Assembly (NCBI RefSeq): GCF_026262505.1
Contig: NC_067208.1
Coordinates: 3,605,962-3,669,961, forward strand
Source of the DNA: Trichomonas vaginalis G3
Lineage: Eukaryota > Parabasalia > Trichomonadida > Trichomonadidae
Length of the DNA: 64,000 nucleotides
Direction: 5' to 3'
Shown here: positions 1 to 11,199 of the stretch, one piece after another
How the letters are laid out: every line of letters starts with the position of its first letter
Position numbering within the stretch: position 1 is the stretch's first letter
Translations under genes and position numbers: made by a program
The notes under the pieces: model-generated
Database searches by the model: none
The model's input: only the letters and a program-made list of their open reading frames with translations
Told to the model about the DNA's origin: nothing

Positions 1-518
1 GGGCGTAGCATTACCTGTATAATTGATGGACAGATCGGGGAGAATATGATACACATGTTTCTTCGAATTGCCAAGTTGTCATTTAACATATTCAGTAAAT
101 TCAACAACAATTCAGCATGTTTCGGAGAAGGAAGGCTCGAAATAGTCAACGCTATTACACTCTGAAGCGGAGAAATGAACTCAGCTGATCTAGTTATCTG
201 GATATAAGATGAAATAATTTCGATTGCGTAATTTTGCAAATTCTCTTCGAACAAAAACGACAACATACACTGTAGAAAAAAGCTGTCGCTAAAGAAAATC
301 TCAAAAATCCTTTGGTCGTTCATGAGATGTTTAATGAAGATGAAATAAGCTGTTCTGGCTATTTCAATCTCATCAACATTGGATTCGTTGTTCGTTACAT
401 GTAGTTTCTGGTAGAAACTCCCAATTTGGGAAAATAATTTTGGTAAAATTGAGTCTTTTTTAATGTGTTTTCCTATGGAAACTACTTTGTTTGATAGCCT
501 ATTCAACACTTCTGCCAT
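1..518 (-). CDS. Helical-repeat protein, N-terminal part (runs off the window)
   Basis: The minus strand is open from an ATG at 518-516 to the window edge, about 172 codons starting MAEVLNRLSNKVV. The protein is rich in Leu, Ile, Phe and amphipathic helices and resembles the ARM/HEAT-like N-terminal parts of very large trichomonad proteins. No catalytic motif is visible in this part. No in-frame ATG lies close upstream. Codon use is like the intact host genes in the window. The family (for example a BEACH-type protein) cannot be fixed without the rest of the gene; I see a coding frame and infer only an alpha-solenoid fold. Confidence 0.65.
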   Translation of the reverse strand, partial: MAEVLNRLSNKVVSIGKHIKKDSILPKLFSQIGSFYQKLHVTNNESNVDEIEIARTAYFIFIKHLMNDQRIFEIFFSDSFFLQCMLSFLFEENLQNYAIEIISSYIQITRSAEFISPLQSVIALTISSLPSPKHAELLLNLLNMLNDNLAIRRNMCIIFSPICPSIIQVMLR

Positions 519-754
519 TTGCAATGGACAATTCGCAACAATTAATAATAAATTATATAATCAGTACTAATTATTTAAATTCACTGTAACAAATACGAAC
601 TCTTTGAAAATTAAATTGAGAAATCAAGCCGCATCATCTTTTGAATATAAAGTTTTTCATATTTCAATTGATATTAAACAATTGATGAATGCTTTCGTTA
701 ATAATGGTCTTTAATTACAATTTTTTGATTATATAAATTCATAAATCATGAATA

Positions 755-1801
755 TTAATATAAGCAGATCCCATAACGCCTTCGTCTAAAGGAAAATTGA
801 TGATATAAATCAAAAGCAGATCTCATAGGCTTTTTATCTATAATAGGAAACTCTGCTTCACACAGATATGATGAAAAGTGAGAAAGATGATGAATAGAAG
901 ATGTATTTTGAACATTATTTGTTGTAACTGATCCTTTTGTTTTATCTGTTCTGTCACAGAAAGAATCTTTAACTGTAATTAAACCAGAATATTGATGATA
1001 AAATTCTTCTCCTGGTCCTATGTTTCCAAGAAATGAACAGTTTTCAATAAGAACAGTTGATTTACCTGCATAGAATGTAGTTCCATAATCAGATTTTTTG
1101 TGTTCATTATTCAAAACATTACAAAAATTAAAATTATAGTTACCATAATATAATTCTAAAATTCTATAATTTGATGTTGTGTTACAAAATGATGAATATG
1201 TTACGTTACTTAGACTTGTTGGTTCAAATAGACGTATTCCTGCTCCATAGTTTGCTTCACAGAAACTTGTGTTAATTGATTTAACTTCAATATTTCCATA
1301 TTTAAGATAATTTGTACAATATTTTTCTAAATTTCCGCATAAATAAAAAGAACTTTCATAAAGATAATTTTTATTATTTGATTTATTAACTAATTCAACA
1401 TATGAATGATGTCCCCAATCAGAGTTTGTTTTTGATTTGTAGCCACATGTTCGGTATTGGACAATGGAACTATCACATTTAAAGTAGAGAGATCCACCAT
1501 ATGAATTACTACTGCAGTTAGTAAATGAACAATATGAGTTAAGAAACTTATTTCTTGTATTCGTAAAATAAATGGCACTTTTAGTTGTAATATCAATGAA
1601 TATACAGTTATATAAGAAACACTCATTATTTGTTGATGTTGCTTGAACATTTTTACCTTGAATTGGTTTTGAATTAAGTGATGTATTGTAAAAGAGTTCC
1701 CAAACATTATTAGGTGATTGATCAAAGTGTAAATTATTCATAGTTGATGTGTGTTTTGATACTGTTATCTGAAAATCGTGATTGAATTTCATTGTTTTCA
1801 T
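755..1801 (-). CDS. Beta-helix (Pmp-like) surface protein, probably truncated
   Basis: About 348 residues from an ATG at 1801. The chain is rich in Asn, Ser, Tyr and Cys and shows the recurring NCSF / NCIFID / YGGSLYF pattern of right-handed parallel beta-helix (polymorphic-membrane-protein-like) families that are expanded in trichomonads. The same block order appears in the pseudogene at 11200-13620 (YGG.-.YF.C, then a YVELV/YVNLS block, then a S.YQCG/SFYLCG block), so the two are paralogues. Known relatives carry a signal peptide and a C-terminal membrane helix; neither is evident here, and the C-terminus ends in an Arg-rich tail (RRRRYG). It may therefore be a gene fragment. A perfect hairpin sits just upstream of the start. 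Confidence 0.6.
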   Translation of the reverse strand: MKTMKFNHDFQITVSKHTSTMNNLHFDQSPNNVWELFYNTSLNSKPIQGKNVQATSTNNECFLYNCIFIDITTKSAIYFTNTRNKFLNSYCSFTNCSSNSYGGSLYFKCDSSIVQYRTCGYKSKTNSDWGHHSYVELVNKSNNKNYLYESSFYLCGNLEKYCTNYLKYGNIEVKSINTSFCEANYGAGIRLFEPTSLSNVTYSSFCNTTSNYRILELYYGNYNFNFCNVLNNEHKKSDYGTTFYAGKSTVLIENCSFLGNIGPGEEFYHQYSGLITVKDSFCDRTDKTKGSVTTNNVQNTSSIHHLSHFSSYLCEAEFPIIDKKPMRSAFDLYHQFSFRRRRYGICLY

Positions 1802-1811
1802 CAAAAAAATG

Positions 1812-1862
1812 AATCGGCATTATTTGACATTTCAATGATGTAAATGTCAAATAATGCCGATT
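1812..1862. repeat. Perfect 21-bp inverted repeat with 9-nt loop
   Basis: Arms 1812-1832 and 1842-1862 are exact reverse complements (AATCGGCATTATTTGACATT and one more base), separated by a 9-base loop. It lies 10 bp upstream of the start codon of the beta-helix gene. It could be a regulatory hairpin in the leader, the fused ends of a small inverted-repeat transposon, or a small RNA hairpin; nothing in the sequence decides. Confidence 0.8.
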
Positions 1863-3431
1863 TATTTGAATCTGATATTCAAGTTATGAAATTGCGATTC
1901 TTTTAGCTGTCATCAGCATTTTAACAGCTAGTGCATGGAAACAATGATGTAAATCATTCTAATCTTATATAAAAACATCGATTTTGCTGATTAAATTTTT
2001 GGATTTCGTAATAAAATGATCAATATTGTAAATAATTAAAGCTATTGTACTTACACATGATTTGTATATTATAAAATGTATGAAATATCGACTTAATTCG
2101 CTTGAAAATTTGAAATAGGGAGAATCTTTATATAAAACGCCTAATATCTAACAATTATTACATTAAATGAATACTTAAATTTGAGTAATCGATGATTTAT
2201 ATGAATTCTCTGGTCTGAATAAAGAATATCGAAAATTAGTTTGATTTTGGGGTTGTTTTGATAGTATTGTCAAATGTAATGATGTAAAAACATGAATTTA
2301 TTAGTAAATACATGCTCGTGTTTGAGTAAAAATAGATATTTGTTGTTGTGAAATAAGTATTTGATTTCTTGTAAATCTTGAATGAAAACAATAAGTTCGT
2401 ATCAATGGGAAAATCGAATATGTAGCTATTTAATTTGTATCAAAAGAATTTTTTAATGAGAATTTAAATTTCGAAGAAATTTGTTATGTATCGTTGAGTT
2501 TTGTAATTAAAACTGATATGTTAATGATGTGATTTGCTTTTTTAAAACATTTATTAGTCTTGATGAAATAATTTTTCTTTTAGTTAAACATTTCTTCTGA
2601 GTTTGCTAATAAAGACGGAGTCCTTTGTGAATGTGACATAGGCGCCCGAGAACCGTATGCACAAAAACTCTTATTGGGTGTCTTGTCTTTAGATATTCTT
2701 TCAAAAATATGCCAAATTTGATTGATGATTTCTAAAAAAGTAATCTAATCATCTGATGCCATTAATTGTATTTAGAAAAAAAATTCGTTCTTTTAATTTT
2801 TTAAGAGTATCACAGCAGATGATTAACTTTCCTTGATTTACGATACAACTAATTCACCAAATGCAGAAGTGCAATCGAATACAAACAATCGAATCTCCTA
2901 ATTGATGAATCAAATAGTCCATTTTTCATTGAATTATTTAATCAAATCGTCTCTAATCATAGCAATCCTCCAAAATCAATCAGTAGTACACATGTTATCT
3001 TTGATCAATTCTTACGTTATAAAGAGAAGAGCACATTTATATGATCTCAAGTATATTTTTGATTTTTTTTTACAAATCTTGTCAATAAGACATTTGAAGT
3101 TGTTACCGATACAGTTACATAATTTTGAGATACAAATTCACCGCGCAATATTATTTTATTAAACTAAAACAGAGATAATTTTCTAAAAATTTAAATCATA
3201 CATTGATCAGTACCTTGTAGAAGATACACATATTGATTTCAAATTCGTATGCATTGAAATGTTCGACGACATTTACACTGTTCGTTTTGAACCTATAATT
3301 ATTCCATTTATAGTTGAAATGACAAAAATTTACCACATCAAGATAAGCGATGATACAATCGAATTGATCTCACATTTCAGCATGATACAAATATCAATAA
3401 TATGTAAACTAAGAAAACATTATTGATATAC
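1863..3431. other. Intergenic, no gene recognised
   Basis: Very AT-rich. Short open frames occur (for example 2902-3162 plus) but show no family signal or sensible composition. A short less AT-rich patch at about 2630-2690 has no recognisable motif. I see no RNA gene or repeat family here. Confidence 0.5.
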
Positions 3432-3435
3432 TTAA

Positions 3436-3731
3436 GGGTGCACCCGTATGTACGTTTATTTGAGAGGAGGAGGATTACCCTCTCAATTTTGAGGGATTCG
3501 TTAGTTTATTTTCTCGATGAATATGCAATAAAATTTGATTTTTACCTTATCAATATACTTCATATAATATACACATGTTCATGTAAAAACTTTTTTCCAA
3601 AATCCTCAGGAATTAAGGGATTTTTGAATTTTAAGAATTTTTTTTCGAATTTTTTCGAAAAAAAAATATTTTCAGAACAGCCTTAACGGCTAAGATTTAG
3701 GAACAATGTTATAGGGTTGTACAAACTGGCA
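3436..3731 (+). repeat. Left terminal inverted repeat of the TTAA transposon
   Basis: Begins GGGTGCACCCGTATGTACG and ends near the sequence TTGTACAAACTGGCA. It pairs with 6297-6593 on the opposite strand, with one length difference in a run of A. Confidence 0.9.
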
Positions 3732-3796
3732 CAATTTTGCGGGCCGCCTGCCAGGAGCTGGCACGCGGCCAAAATCAAAAAAGTGGCCAAAAATCG

Positions 3797-3858
3797 GGCC
3801 TCGTGGCGTGGAAAGGGTGGAGCCCGAAGGGCGACATCCTTTCCACGCCACTCGGCCT
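3797..3858. repeat. GC-rich hairpin in the TTAA transposon
   Basis: GTGGCGTGGAAAGG at 3803-3816 pairs exactly with CCTTTCCACGCCAC at 3838-3851, and a smaller GCCCGAAGGGC hairpin sits in the loop. The patch from about 3737 to 3860 is far richer in GC than its surroundings. Similar tight GC hairpins occur in both Mavericks of this window. Confidence 0.7.
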
Positions 3859-4460
3859 ATGACCACAATTATATAATATGCTCATTATTATTTTTTCTTC
3901 TTTTCTCTTTTCTTTCTTCTTTTTCCCTTTTCCCTTCCTTTTTTTCTAGTTTTGGAAAGGAAAAAGTAAAAAATTTAATAATTAATTTTATTACTATGAA
4001 AATATACTTTTTAGCTTATATTGTAAGCTGTGAGAGTTTTAAGTGATGGAAGATATAAATCAAATTTGAAATTCAACAAATCTTGTTATGATTAAGTTGA
4101 ATATTGTACTCTAATTAAGAGTTTTCAGTTATGAACTCAGGTATTATATAATAAAAGTATAACTCAAGATAATAAAGAGGTTTTTAAAATGTAGATCTGA
4201 AAATCAAACTACCATGTTTGATATGATTAAGTTGAATAATGTTATTTTATTAAATGGTTCAAATCTGTGAAATCGGCAATTACAAATTAAAGGCGTAGTT
4301 CAAAAAATTAAAGAGATTTTAAAAATTTAATATCAGAATTAAACTAAAAAAAGGATTTAGTTATTTCAGTAATTATCAGAAAAGGTTAAAAAGATAGGGT
4401 AAGTAATGAGACTTGAGTGAGATGTGAGAAATCATATGTAAATAATTAGGTATCTGATGA

Positions 4461-5566
4461 GTAAGGTAGTAATGAGAGTTAAGATCTGGTTAGTAAGGTA
4501 GTAATGAGAGTTAAGATCTGGTTAGTAAGGTAGTAATGAGAGTTAAGATCTGGTTAGTAAGGTAGTAATGAGAGTTAAGATCTGGTTAGTAAGGTAGTAA
4601 TGAGAGTTAAGATCTGGTTAGTAAGGTAGTAATGAGAGTTAAGATCTGGTTAGTAAGGTAGTAATGAGAGTTAAGATCTGGTTAGTAAGGTAGTAATGAG
4701 AGTTAAGATCTGGTTAGTAAGGTAGTAATGAGAGTTAAGATCTGGTTAGTAAGGTAGTAATGAGAGTTAAGATCTGGTTAGTAAGGTAGTAATGAGAGTT
4801 AAGATCTGGTTAGTAAGGTAGTAATGAGAGTTAAGATCTGGTTAGTAAGGTAGTAATGAGAGTTAAGATCTGGTTAGTAAGGTAGTAATGAGAGTTAAGA
4901 TCTGGTTAGTAAGGTAGTAATGAGAGTTAAGATCTGGTTAGTAAGGTAGTAATGAGAGTTAAGATCTGGTTAGTAAGGTAGTAATGAGAGTTAAGATCTG
5001 GTTAGTAAGGTAGTAATGAGAGTTAAGATCTGGTTAGTAAGGTAGTAATGAGAGTTAAGATCTGGTTAGTAAGGTAGTAATGAGAGTTAAGATCTGGTTA
5101 GTAAGGTAGTAATGAGAGTTAAGATCTGGTTAGTAAGGTAGTAATGAGAGTTAAGATCTGGTTAGTAAGGTAGTAATGAGAGTTAAGATCTGGTTAGTAA
5201 GGTAGTAATGAGAGTTAAGATCTGGTTAGTAAGGTAGTAATGAGAGTTAAGATCTGGTTAGTAAGGTAGTAATGAGAGTTAAGATCTGGTTAGTAAGGTA
5301 GTAATGAGAGTTAAGATCTGGTTAGTAAGGTAGTAATGAGAGTTAAGATCTGGTTAGTAAGGTAGTAATGAGAGTTAAGATCTGGTTAGTAAGGTAGTAA
5401 TGAGAGTTAAGATCTGGTTAGTAAGGTAGTAATGAGAGTTAAGATCTGGTTAGTAAGGTAGTAATGAGAGTTAAGATCTGGTTAGTAAGGTAGTAATGAG
5501 AGTTAAGATCTGGTTAGTAAGGTAGTAATGAGAGTTAAGATCTGGTTAGTAAGGTAGTAATGAGAG
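4461..5566. repeat. Tandem array, 32-bp unit, about 34.6 copies
   Basis: The unit begins GTAAGGTAGTAATGAGAG and repeats with an exact period of 32 from 4461 to 5566; the copies appear identical. Homogeneity points to recent expansion or gene conversion. It carries no frame of interest. No spacers separate the units, so it is not CRISPR-like. Confidence 0.95.
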
Positions 5567-6296
5567 ATCTGCGGGCAGTAATGATACATCTATGAGTACA
5601 TAACTAAAACCTGAGTTCTATGAGCGAAATCTGAGAGCTAAAAGCCGAGAGATCTAAGGTAAGTAATGAGAGAAGAGAATTTGAAATTTTACAAAATACG
5701 TTTACTCATACAAAATAATTCGCATTCTTTTATAACGAATCTCAATGCCAATTAATACATAAAACAGATTTTAGCAATCAATTGCAAGATTTAGAAAGAT
5801 TTTATTTATAATCTCAGCCAAATTAACAAATATTTTATTGATTTCGTAAAAATAGCAATAAAACATAAAAATATGACATTCTATTTTTCCAAAAAAATTT
5901 CAAAAATCATTTTTTAACATGAAATTTATATTTTTTAATTTTTTTTTTTAAATTTTGAATTTTTTTTTTGGAATTTTCAACCATGTCAAAAGTCGGGATC
6001 TACAAATGTATTCTCTTTGACATAGGATAAAAACATCCTTTCTTATAATTTCATTGTAAAATAAAATTTTCTTAAATTTATTGAATCCAAACTCAACTTT
6101 GCAACATTTTATTATCATAAAAACTAAGAAACATCAGGTAAACTTCAATTTGGAGAGCTTAAAATCATATCTAAATTGAAAAATAAGGGGAAAAAATTGT
6201 AAAAAAAATCTCATTAGATGGGGCAAAAAGTGACTTTTTTAATGTGTTTTTTAAAAAAATCGTGCCAGCTGGCCAAAAAAGGTGTGCCAGCCGGCA

Positions 6297-6593
6297 TGCC
6301 AGTTTGTACAACCCTATAACATTGTTCCTAAATCTTAGCCGTTAAGGCTGTTCTGAAAATATTTTTTTTTTCGAAAAAATTCGAAAAAAAATTCTTAAAA
6401 TTCAAAAATCCCTTAATTCCTGAGGATTTTGGAAAAAAGTTTTTACATGAACATGTGTATATTATATGAAGTATATTGATAAGGTAAAAATCAAATTTTA
6501 TTGCATATTCATCGAGAAAATAAACTAACGAATCCCTCAAAATTGAGAGGGTAATCCTCCTCCTCTCAAATAAACGTACATACGGGTGCACCC
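6297..6593 (-). repeat. Right terminal inverted repeat of the TTAA transposon
   Basis: Reverse complement of 3436-3731, bordered on the right by TTAA at 6594-6597. Confidence 0.9.
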
Positions 6594-7815
6594 TTAAATA
6601 ATTATCAAATATTTTTGATGAGACAAAAGCAAGAGAAACATCGGAGGAACTGATGATATTAGGATTGTCTGAACATAAACTCAAGAATATTCCAAGAATA
6701 TTGTAGATACGAGGTTCTTCTGACGATGATACGATAAATGGAATAAAAGAAGAGGCTGCTGTGTTGAGATAATCAGGATCTAGACTTAATACTCGCTTTA
6801 TTGATAATATTAAGGTCTGGAGTTGTTGTGAATATAAGGTAATTAAGTCAATATTGTTATCTGTAACGAAATACTTGTCTAAATGAAGTCCGTTTGGAAA
6901 TGTTGGGTTCGTATTGAATTTAAATATCAGTTTATGTGATGATTTGAACTCAAACCTCGCTGGTTCTTTGATAATTTTTGGTATCTCGAAGGCTTTCGTT
7001 GTTTGAACGATTCTGTTGATGCATGGACCAACTAGTTCTAAGTATCTAAGTAACCGTGGCTTTTCTATGTATGAATGATAATATTCGAAAAATCCAAAAA
7101 TTGAATACGAAAAACAATGTGGATTTGAGATCAATATATCCATGAGAAATGAAAGTTGCTCCGATGTGAAGATGTCTGATGAGCTTTTATGAAGATCCAA
7201 AATAGCAAGTATAAAATTATCGAATAAACTCTTCTGAAACTCGGCAGAACCGGTAAGCATCGCTGCTATAACATTGACCTCGAGCATTTTTTCAGGAAAA
7301 ATGGTTATATACGCGATTATGCTATTGAGAAAATTATAAATGCTGAATTTTTCTTGTTCATCGATAAGAATATGTACTGAAATTGCAAAACATGTTGAAG
7401 CGATTAACTGATACTCGCATTTAAAAGTTTTTTCAAGCAATTGAAGAATTATATCGATATTTTCAACAGCACCTTCTTTTTCGTATATCAATAGCCATGA
7501 TAAATACGAATTGAATGCATAGGTGCTCAAAATATTCAATTCTTGACGCGTTTTCGTCTTTACTGAAATTAATTGTTCAAGAAAGTGCCGATTGCAAGGA
7601 AATGAGTAATTGAACTCATTTAGAACATCAAATGATTGAACACCAGCATAGATTTTGTTTGTAATTTTGGTAATATCAGATTTCTCATACAGAGGATTTC
7701 TGACTGCTGCAGCAATCTTATCAAAAGCCTTTTCTATTGGTGGTATTTTTTCGGGCAGTGATATACCAAGTGATAAGATGCTCCCGACGAGTGTCGCCGG
7801 GGTGCTCAATCGCAT
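6328..7815 (-). CDS. Helical-repeat protein gene interrupted by the TTAA transposon
   Basis: The frame starts at ATG 7815 (MRLSTPATLV) and runs 495 codons; the host-derived part is 7815 to about 6594 (about 406 codons), and the last 89 codons are read inside the transposon's inverted repeat. The same 87-residue peptide is therefore also read at the other end of the element on the plus strand (3423-3686). The host part is all-helical, Leu/Ile/Phe rich, without a visible catalytic motif, much like the N-terminal solenoid of large trichomonad proteins and like the partial gene at 1-518. Beyond the element, the host frame on the far side meets a stop within about eight codons (near 3411), so the gene was either short or already decayed. 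Confidence 0.6.
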   Translation of the reverse strand: MRLSTPATLVGSILSLGISLPEKIPPIEKAFDKIAAAVRNPLYEKSDITKITNKIYAGVQSFDVLNEFNYSFPCNRHFLEQLISVKTKTRQELNILSTYAFNSYLSWLLIYEKEGAVENIDIILQLLEKTFKCEYQLIASTCFAISVHILIDEQEKFSIYNFLNSIIAYITIFPEKMLEVNVIAAMLTGSAEFQKSLFDNFILAILDLHKSSSDIFTSEQLSFLMDILISNPHCFSYSIFGFFEYYHSYIEKPRLLRYLELVGPCINRIVQTTKAFEIPKIIKEPARFEFKSSHKLIFKFNTNPTFPNGLHLDKYFVTDNNIDLITLYSQQLQTLILSIKRVLSLDPDYLNTAASSFIPFIVSSSEEPRIYNILGIFLSLCSDNPNIISSSDVSLAFVSSKIFDNYLRVHPYVRLFERRRITLSILRDSLVYFLDEYAIKFDFYLINILHIIYTCSCKNFFPKSSGIKGFLNFKNFFSNFFEKKNIFRTALTAKI

Positions 7816-7909
7816 CCTGTTGACAGAAAAATTGAAAAGAGAAATATTTTCAGAGAATCAAATAGGAGAAATTCTTTCTCTTTATGTTTTATTAAATTTG
7901 GCTTTGTAA

Positions 7910-8654
7910 AATTTGTGTTCTCAATTTACAAAAATTTATAAGAAATATTCGTCATACGATAGATTTGAGAGAACACTCCCTTTGAACTATTGATTTAACA
8001 GTAGGAGAGTAGCTTAAAAACTCAAATTCCAAACTAATTGTATAATAACTTGCATTAATAATTTGATTTTCATTTAAATTTCATTCAAATCTTGATCAAA
8101 AACAAGCAATGGGAATGCAGTTTTACTTTAGTTTAATAGCCCTGATAAATTTATATCACTTAATACCTCTACATCTATCGAAACATGATAAATTTATAAT
8201 TCTGAATGATAGTTATTTGAACTATCTTGAATTAACTAAGATATTAATACGTGTATACTACATGTAGATTGTTTCAGCTATCAGTTAAGTATTATCTTGT
8301 TATTTGATATCTCTGAAATAAAATTATGCCTGTGAATACTGGTACTCGTGAAATCCTGTTGACACAAGATAGTCATGTTGATTTGACTTGATTTTTTATG
8401 CAAAAAAGATATTTTATTTAATTCCAACATAAAATATGGCGCGTCATGCAAAATTAATGATAATTTTAATATTGTATTATATAGTTATTTGATTTATTCA
8501 ATTTATTTAAGATTAATAGCAGCCTATCATAATTTTTCACCCAATTTCTCAAAATTTTGAATACCTCTCAAAACTTGTTTACTGAGGTATAATTGTTAAT
8601 TCTTGTAGTAATCTAAGACTTCAACATTTAATCAAAAGTGACAATTTCTTTACA
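7910..8654. other. Intergenic between divergent genes, nothing recognised
   Basis: AT-rich spacer between the minus-strand helical gene and the ankyrin gene. I found no open frame of interest, repeat or RNA gene. TCAAAAG occurs about 20 bp before the ATG at 8655 but does not match the TCA-Py-T/A initiator. Confidence 0.5.
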
Positions 8655-9546
8655 ATGAAATCAACACCTTCTGATTTCAGTTCTGATTGGTCACTTCAAA
8701 GCGTACCGCAATGTATCTTCAATGATACGTTATTTGAAGTATTTGATGACAAAAATACACTAATTGGAGCTTTACAAAACGCAACATTAACTATCGAGCA
8801 AGCAAATTACGTATTTGATGAATCCAAGAAATACTATAGTATTGGTGACTGCTTTGACATCATCAGATCATGTGATGTCGACTTAGGAAATAAACCAGAT
8901 CTAGTTTGCATGCTTTTGAACACATTATGCGATACATTACAATTTGATTTGTTCAAGAAAATCGGACATATCATACAAGACTTCGAAAACATGTTAATTG
9001 CATGCCATCCGAAATTATCACGAAAGAATTCGTTAAATCTCGCATCAATAATCGATAAAAGCAGACAGAATGCTGAAAATACCGAATATGCAAGAAATCC
9101 CTCGAAATTAAATAAACAAATTTCAAATTTACATAAACTCGGCTCAAGAACAGAAATTGATGAGAAAAACGCGTTCGTACTAATGGAAGACGAGGGTTCG
9201 ATAAAGGTAGAACGAGTCAATCCTCCAAAATCAAATTCATCAGTGAAAACAACAGTTCAAAAGGGAAACCCATCGAATAGTGCTAATATAGATAAGCTAA
9301 GCAAGATAGAAATCAAGAATGGATATCGTACTTTCTATGATGTTTACGAAATTTTACAAAATGCTTACAAAGAAAACGATGAAAACGTGATTAACTACGC
9401 CATTGACAACAACTACACTAATATACTGAATGATGCCGAAGAAAACTTATTACATCAGATTGCAAGGCGTGGAGACACAGAATTTCTTAAGTACATGCAC
9501 AAGAAAGGCATGGATATCACACTGTTCTTCATTGTTTCTGTGAAGC

Positions 9547-10637
9547 GAGTGTGGGACAAACTATCCAGTGTCACTTTTTTATTAACCTTATTTTAAAAAA
9601 TTAATAAAATAATAATAAAAAATTATTTGAATCTTTTACATTAATTGTTTCTTTTTTAAAAGTACCTTTAAAGTACAATAAACAAGATTTGAATCTATTG
9701 ATCCTTGTTGCAAACTTGAATATATTGCTTCAAGCATTTTTGAGAGTAGCCCATGCTAGCTTTTATCTCTTCTTGGATACCAAACTGGAGGAGCTCCATA
9801 GTGTTGAATATCACGGGCTCCATACAACAAATTGAATAAGGTATTTCAAAATTTGAAGGAATGGTCCATCATTGAATGTAGTGGCCGGGAATTGAATGAC
9901 ATACAGATAGTTTGAGGAAATTTGTTATAAATTATAATATAATTGAAGAATTAATTATCAAAACAAGTCTAAGAGCCATTTGTCAGATTTTCCCGAAATG
10001 CAAGGTTAAGATTTTAGCAGCGACTAACTTTGAGTGTACATATATAATTGTTATACTGAGTACTTTCTATCTGTGTTACTTATTTGAGTCTAAGAGCCAT
10101 TTGTCAGATTTTCCCGAAATGCAAGGTTAAGATTTTAGCAGCGACTAACTTTGAGTGTACATATATAATTGTTATACTGAGTACTTTCTATCTGTGTTAC
10201 TTATTTGAGTCTAAGAGCCATTTGTCAGATTTTCCCGAAATGCAAGGTTAAGATTTTAGCAGCGACTAACTTTGAGTGTACATATATAATTGTTATACTG
10301 AGTACTTTCTATCTGTGTTACTTATTTGAGTCTAAGAGCCATTTGTCAGATTTTCCCGAAATGCAAGGTTAAGATTTTAGCAGCGACTAACTTTGAGTGT
10401 ACATATATAATTGTTATACTGAGTACTTTCTATCTGTGTTACTTATTTGAGTCTAAGAGTCATTTCTACCATAGAACTAGATATTGTCTCTCATTAAATA
10501 TATATAACTGTAAACTGCTTAATTCATTTATCTATTTAGATAAAATTATATTTATATAAGATTTCATGTTATTATTTCATCTTTATTATTTTTTTTATTC
10601 CTTTGAAAAGTGACACTGGATAGTTTGTCCCTTTCTC
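9547..10637. mobile_element. Non-autonomous Mutator-like element (1091 bp)
   Basis: Inverted ends GAGTGTGGGACAAACTATCC... and GAGAAAGGGACAAACTATCC..., both followed by AGTGTCACTTTT, are flanked by a perfect 9-bp duplication CTGTGAAGC (9538-9546 and 10638-10646), the hallmark of MULEs. The ends share most positions with those of the larger MULE at 21490-46674. No transposase frame is present; the centre holds four copies of a 121-bp repeat. Confidence 0.85.
9967..10450. repeat. Tandem array, 121-bp unit, four copies
   Basis: Units start with GTCTAAGAGCCATTTGTCAG at 9967, 10088, 10209 and 10330; a fifth start at 10451 diverges after about ten bases. Copies look identical. It lies inside the non-autonomous MULE. 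Confidence 0.95.
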
Positions 10638-10907
10638 CTGTGAAGCAAATATTGGAACTCCGATTGAAGGAATTAAGTACACAATGAAGTATATTGACAT
10701 AAATGATAGCACGAACACACTCAAAAACACTCCTTTGCATATTGCTTCAGAAGAATCAAACATTGAAACTGTTGAATTTCTTCTTTCCCTTCCAAATGTA
10801 AGAAAGAAGAGCTGAACGAAGAGAGGAAGACACCTGCTGATCTTGCTGATGACGAAGAATGCCAGGAAGTGTTCGAAAATGCTGGTTTTGATTCTAGATA
10901 TTGGTGA

Positions 10908-11199
10908 TTTATTTTATTTTCAATAAAATGTTTCATTTTTCTTTGATTATCAATTTTCATGAATGGAATTTGCCTATTATCAAATTGAAAAGATTTAAGA
11001 GTTTGAAGAAATTTGATATTCTGTACAGATTAACTCGTTTTTTACCGGTGTCTTTAAAAAATTGAAAGTATACCTTTTTTGCTCATATATACCAAGTCTC
11101 AGATTTCATATATTATTCTCAAATAATAATTATATGAAATGAAATTTTTAAGTCATTGTCCGAGCCTTATATTTTGGGAAATATATTTATTTCATATGG
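10908..11199. other. Short intergenic stretch, nothing recognised
   Basis: AT-rich spacer between two pseudogenes, with no promoter, repeat or RNA motif that I can support. Confidence 0.4.

Larger units (their letters stand above)
3436..6593. mobile_element. TTAA-flanked DNA transposon, non-autonomous, 3158 bp
   Basis: Two inverted ends of about 296 bp (3436-3731 and 6297-6593) face each other and differ, as far as I can see, by one base in an A run. Both start with GGGTGCACCC, itself a palindrome, and both are bordered outside by TTAA (3432-3435 and 6594-6597), the target used by piggyBac and Kolobok families. No transposase frame lies inside; the interior holds a GC-rich hairpin, a long 32-bp tandem array and AT-rich filler. 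It is inserted in the minus-strand host gene that starts at 7815. Family assignment rests on the TTAA target only. Confidence 0.8.
8655..10907 (+). pseudogene. Ankyrin-repeat protein pseudogene, interrupted by a MULE
   Basis: The frame 8655-9546 starts MKSTPSDFSSDW and leads into an ankyrin-type segment (ENLLHQIARRGDTEFLKYMH) typical of the very large trichomonad ankyrin family with a helical N-terminal domain. A 1091-bp element (9547-10637) then interrupts it. After the element, ankyrin sequence resumes (NTPLHIASEE, then VEFLLSLP) and ends in KTPADLADDEE...SRYW with a TGA at 10905-10907. The frame in which ankyrin sequence reads changes once just before the insertion (around 9525) and once near 10805, so besides the insertion there are about two frameshifts. 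The gene is non-functional as it stands. Confidence 0.75.

Noticed and set aside
3423-3686. 87-codon frame as a gene
   Set aside because: It is the inverted repeat of the TTAA transposon; the same peptide is read in the other end as an extension of the interrupted host gene.
4461-5566. CRISPR-like array
   Set aside because: The 32-bp units are directly adjacent with no spacers, inside a eukaryotic transposon with no cas genes; it is a plain tandem repeat.
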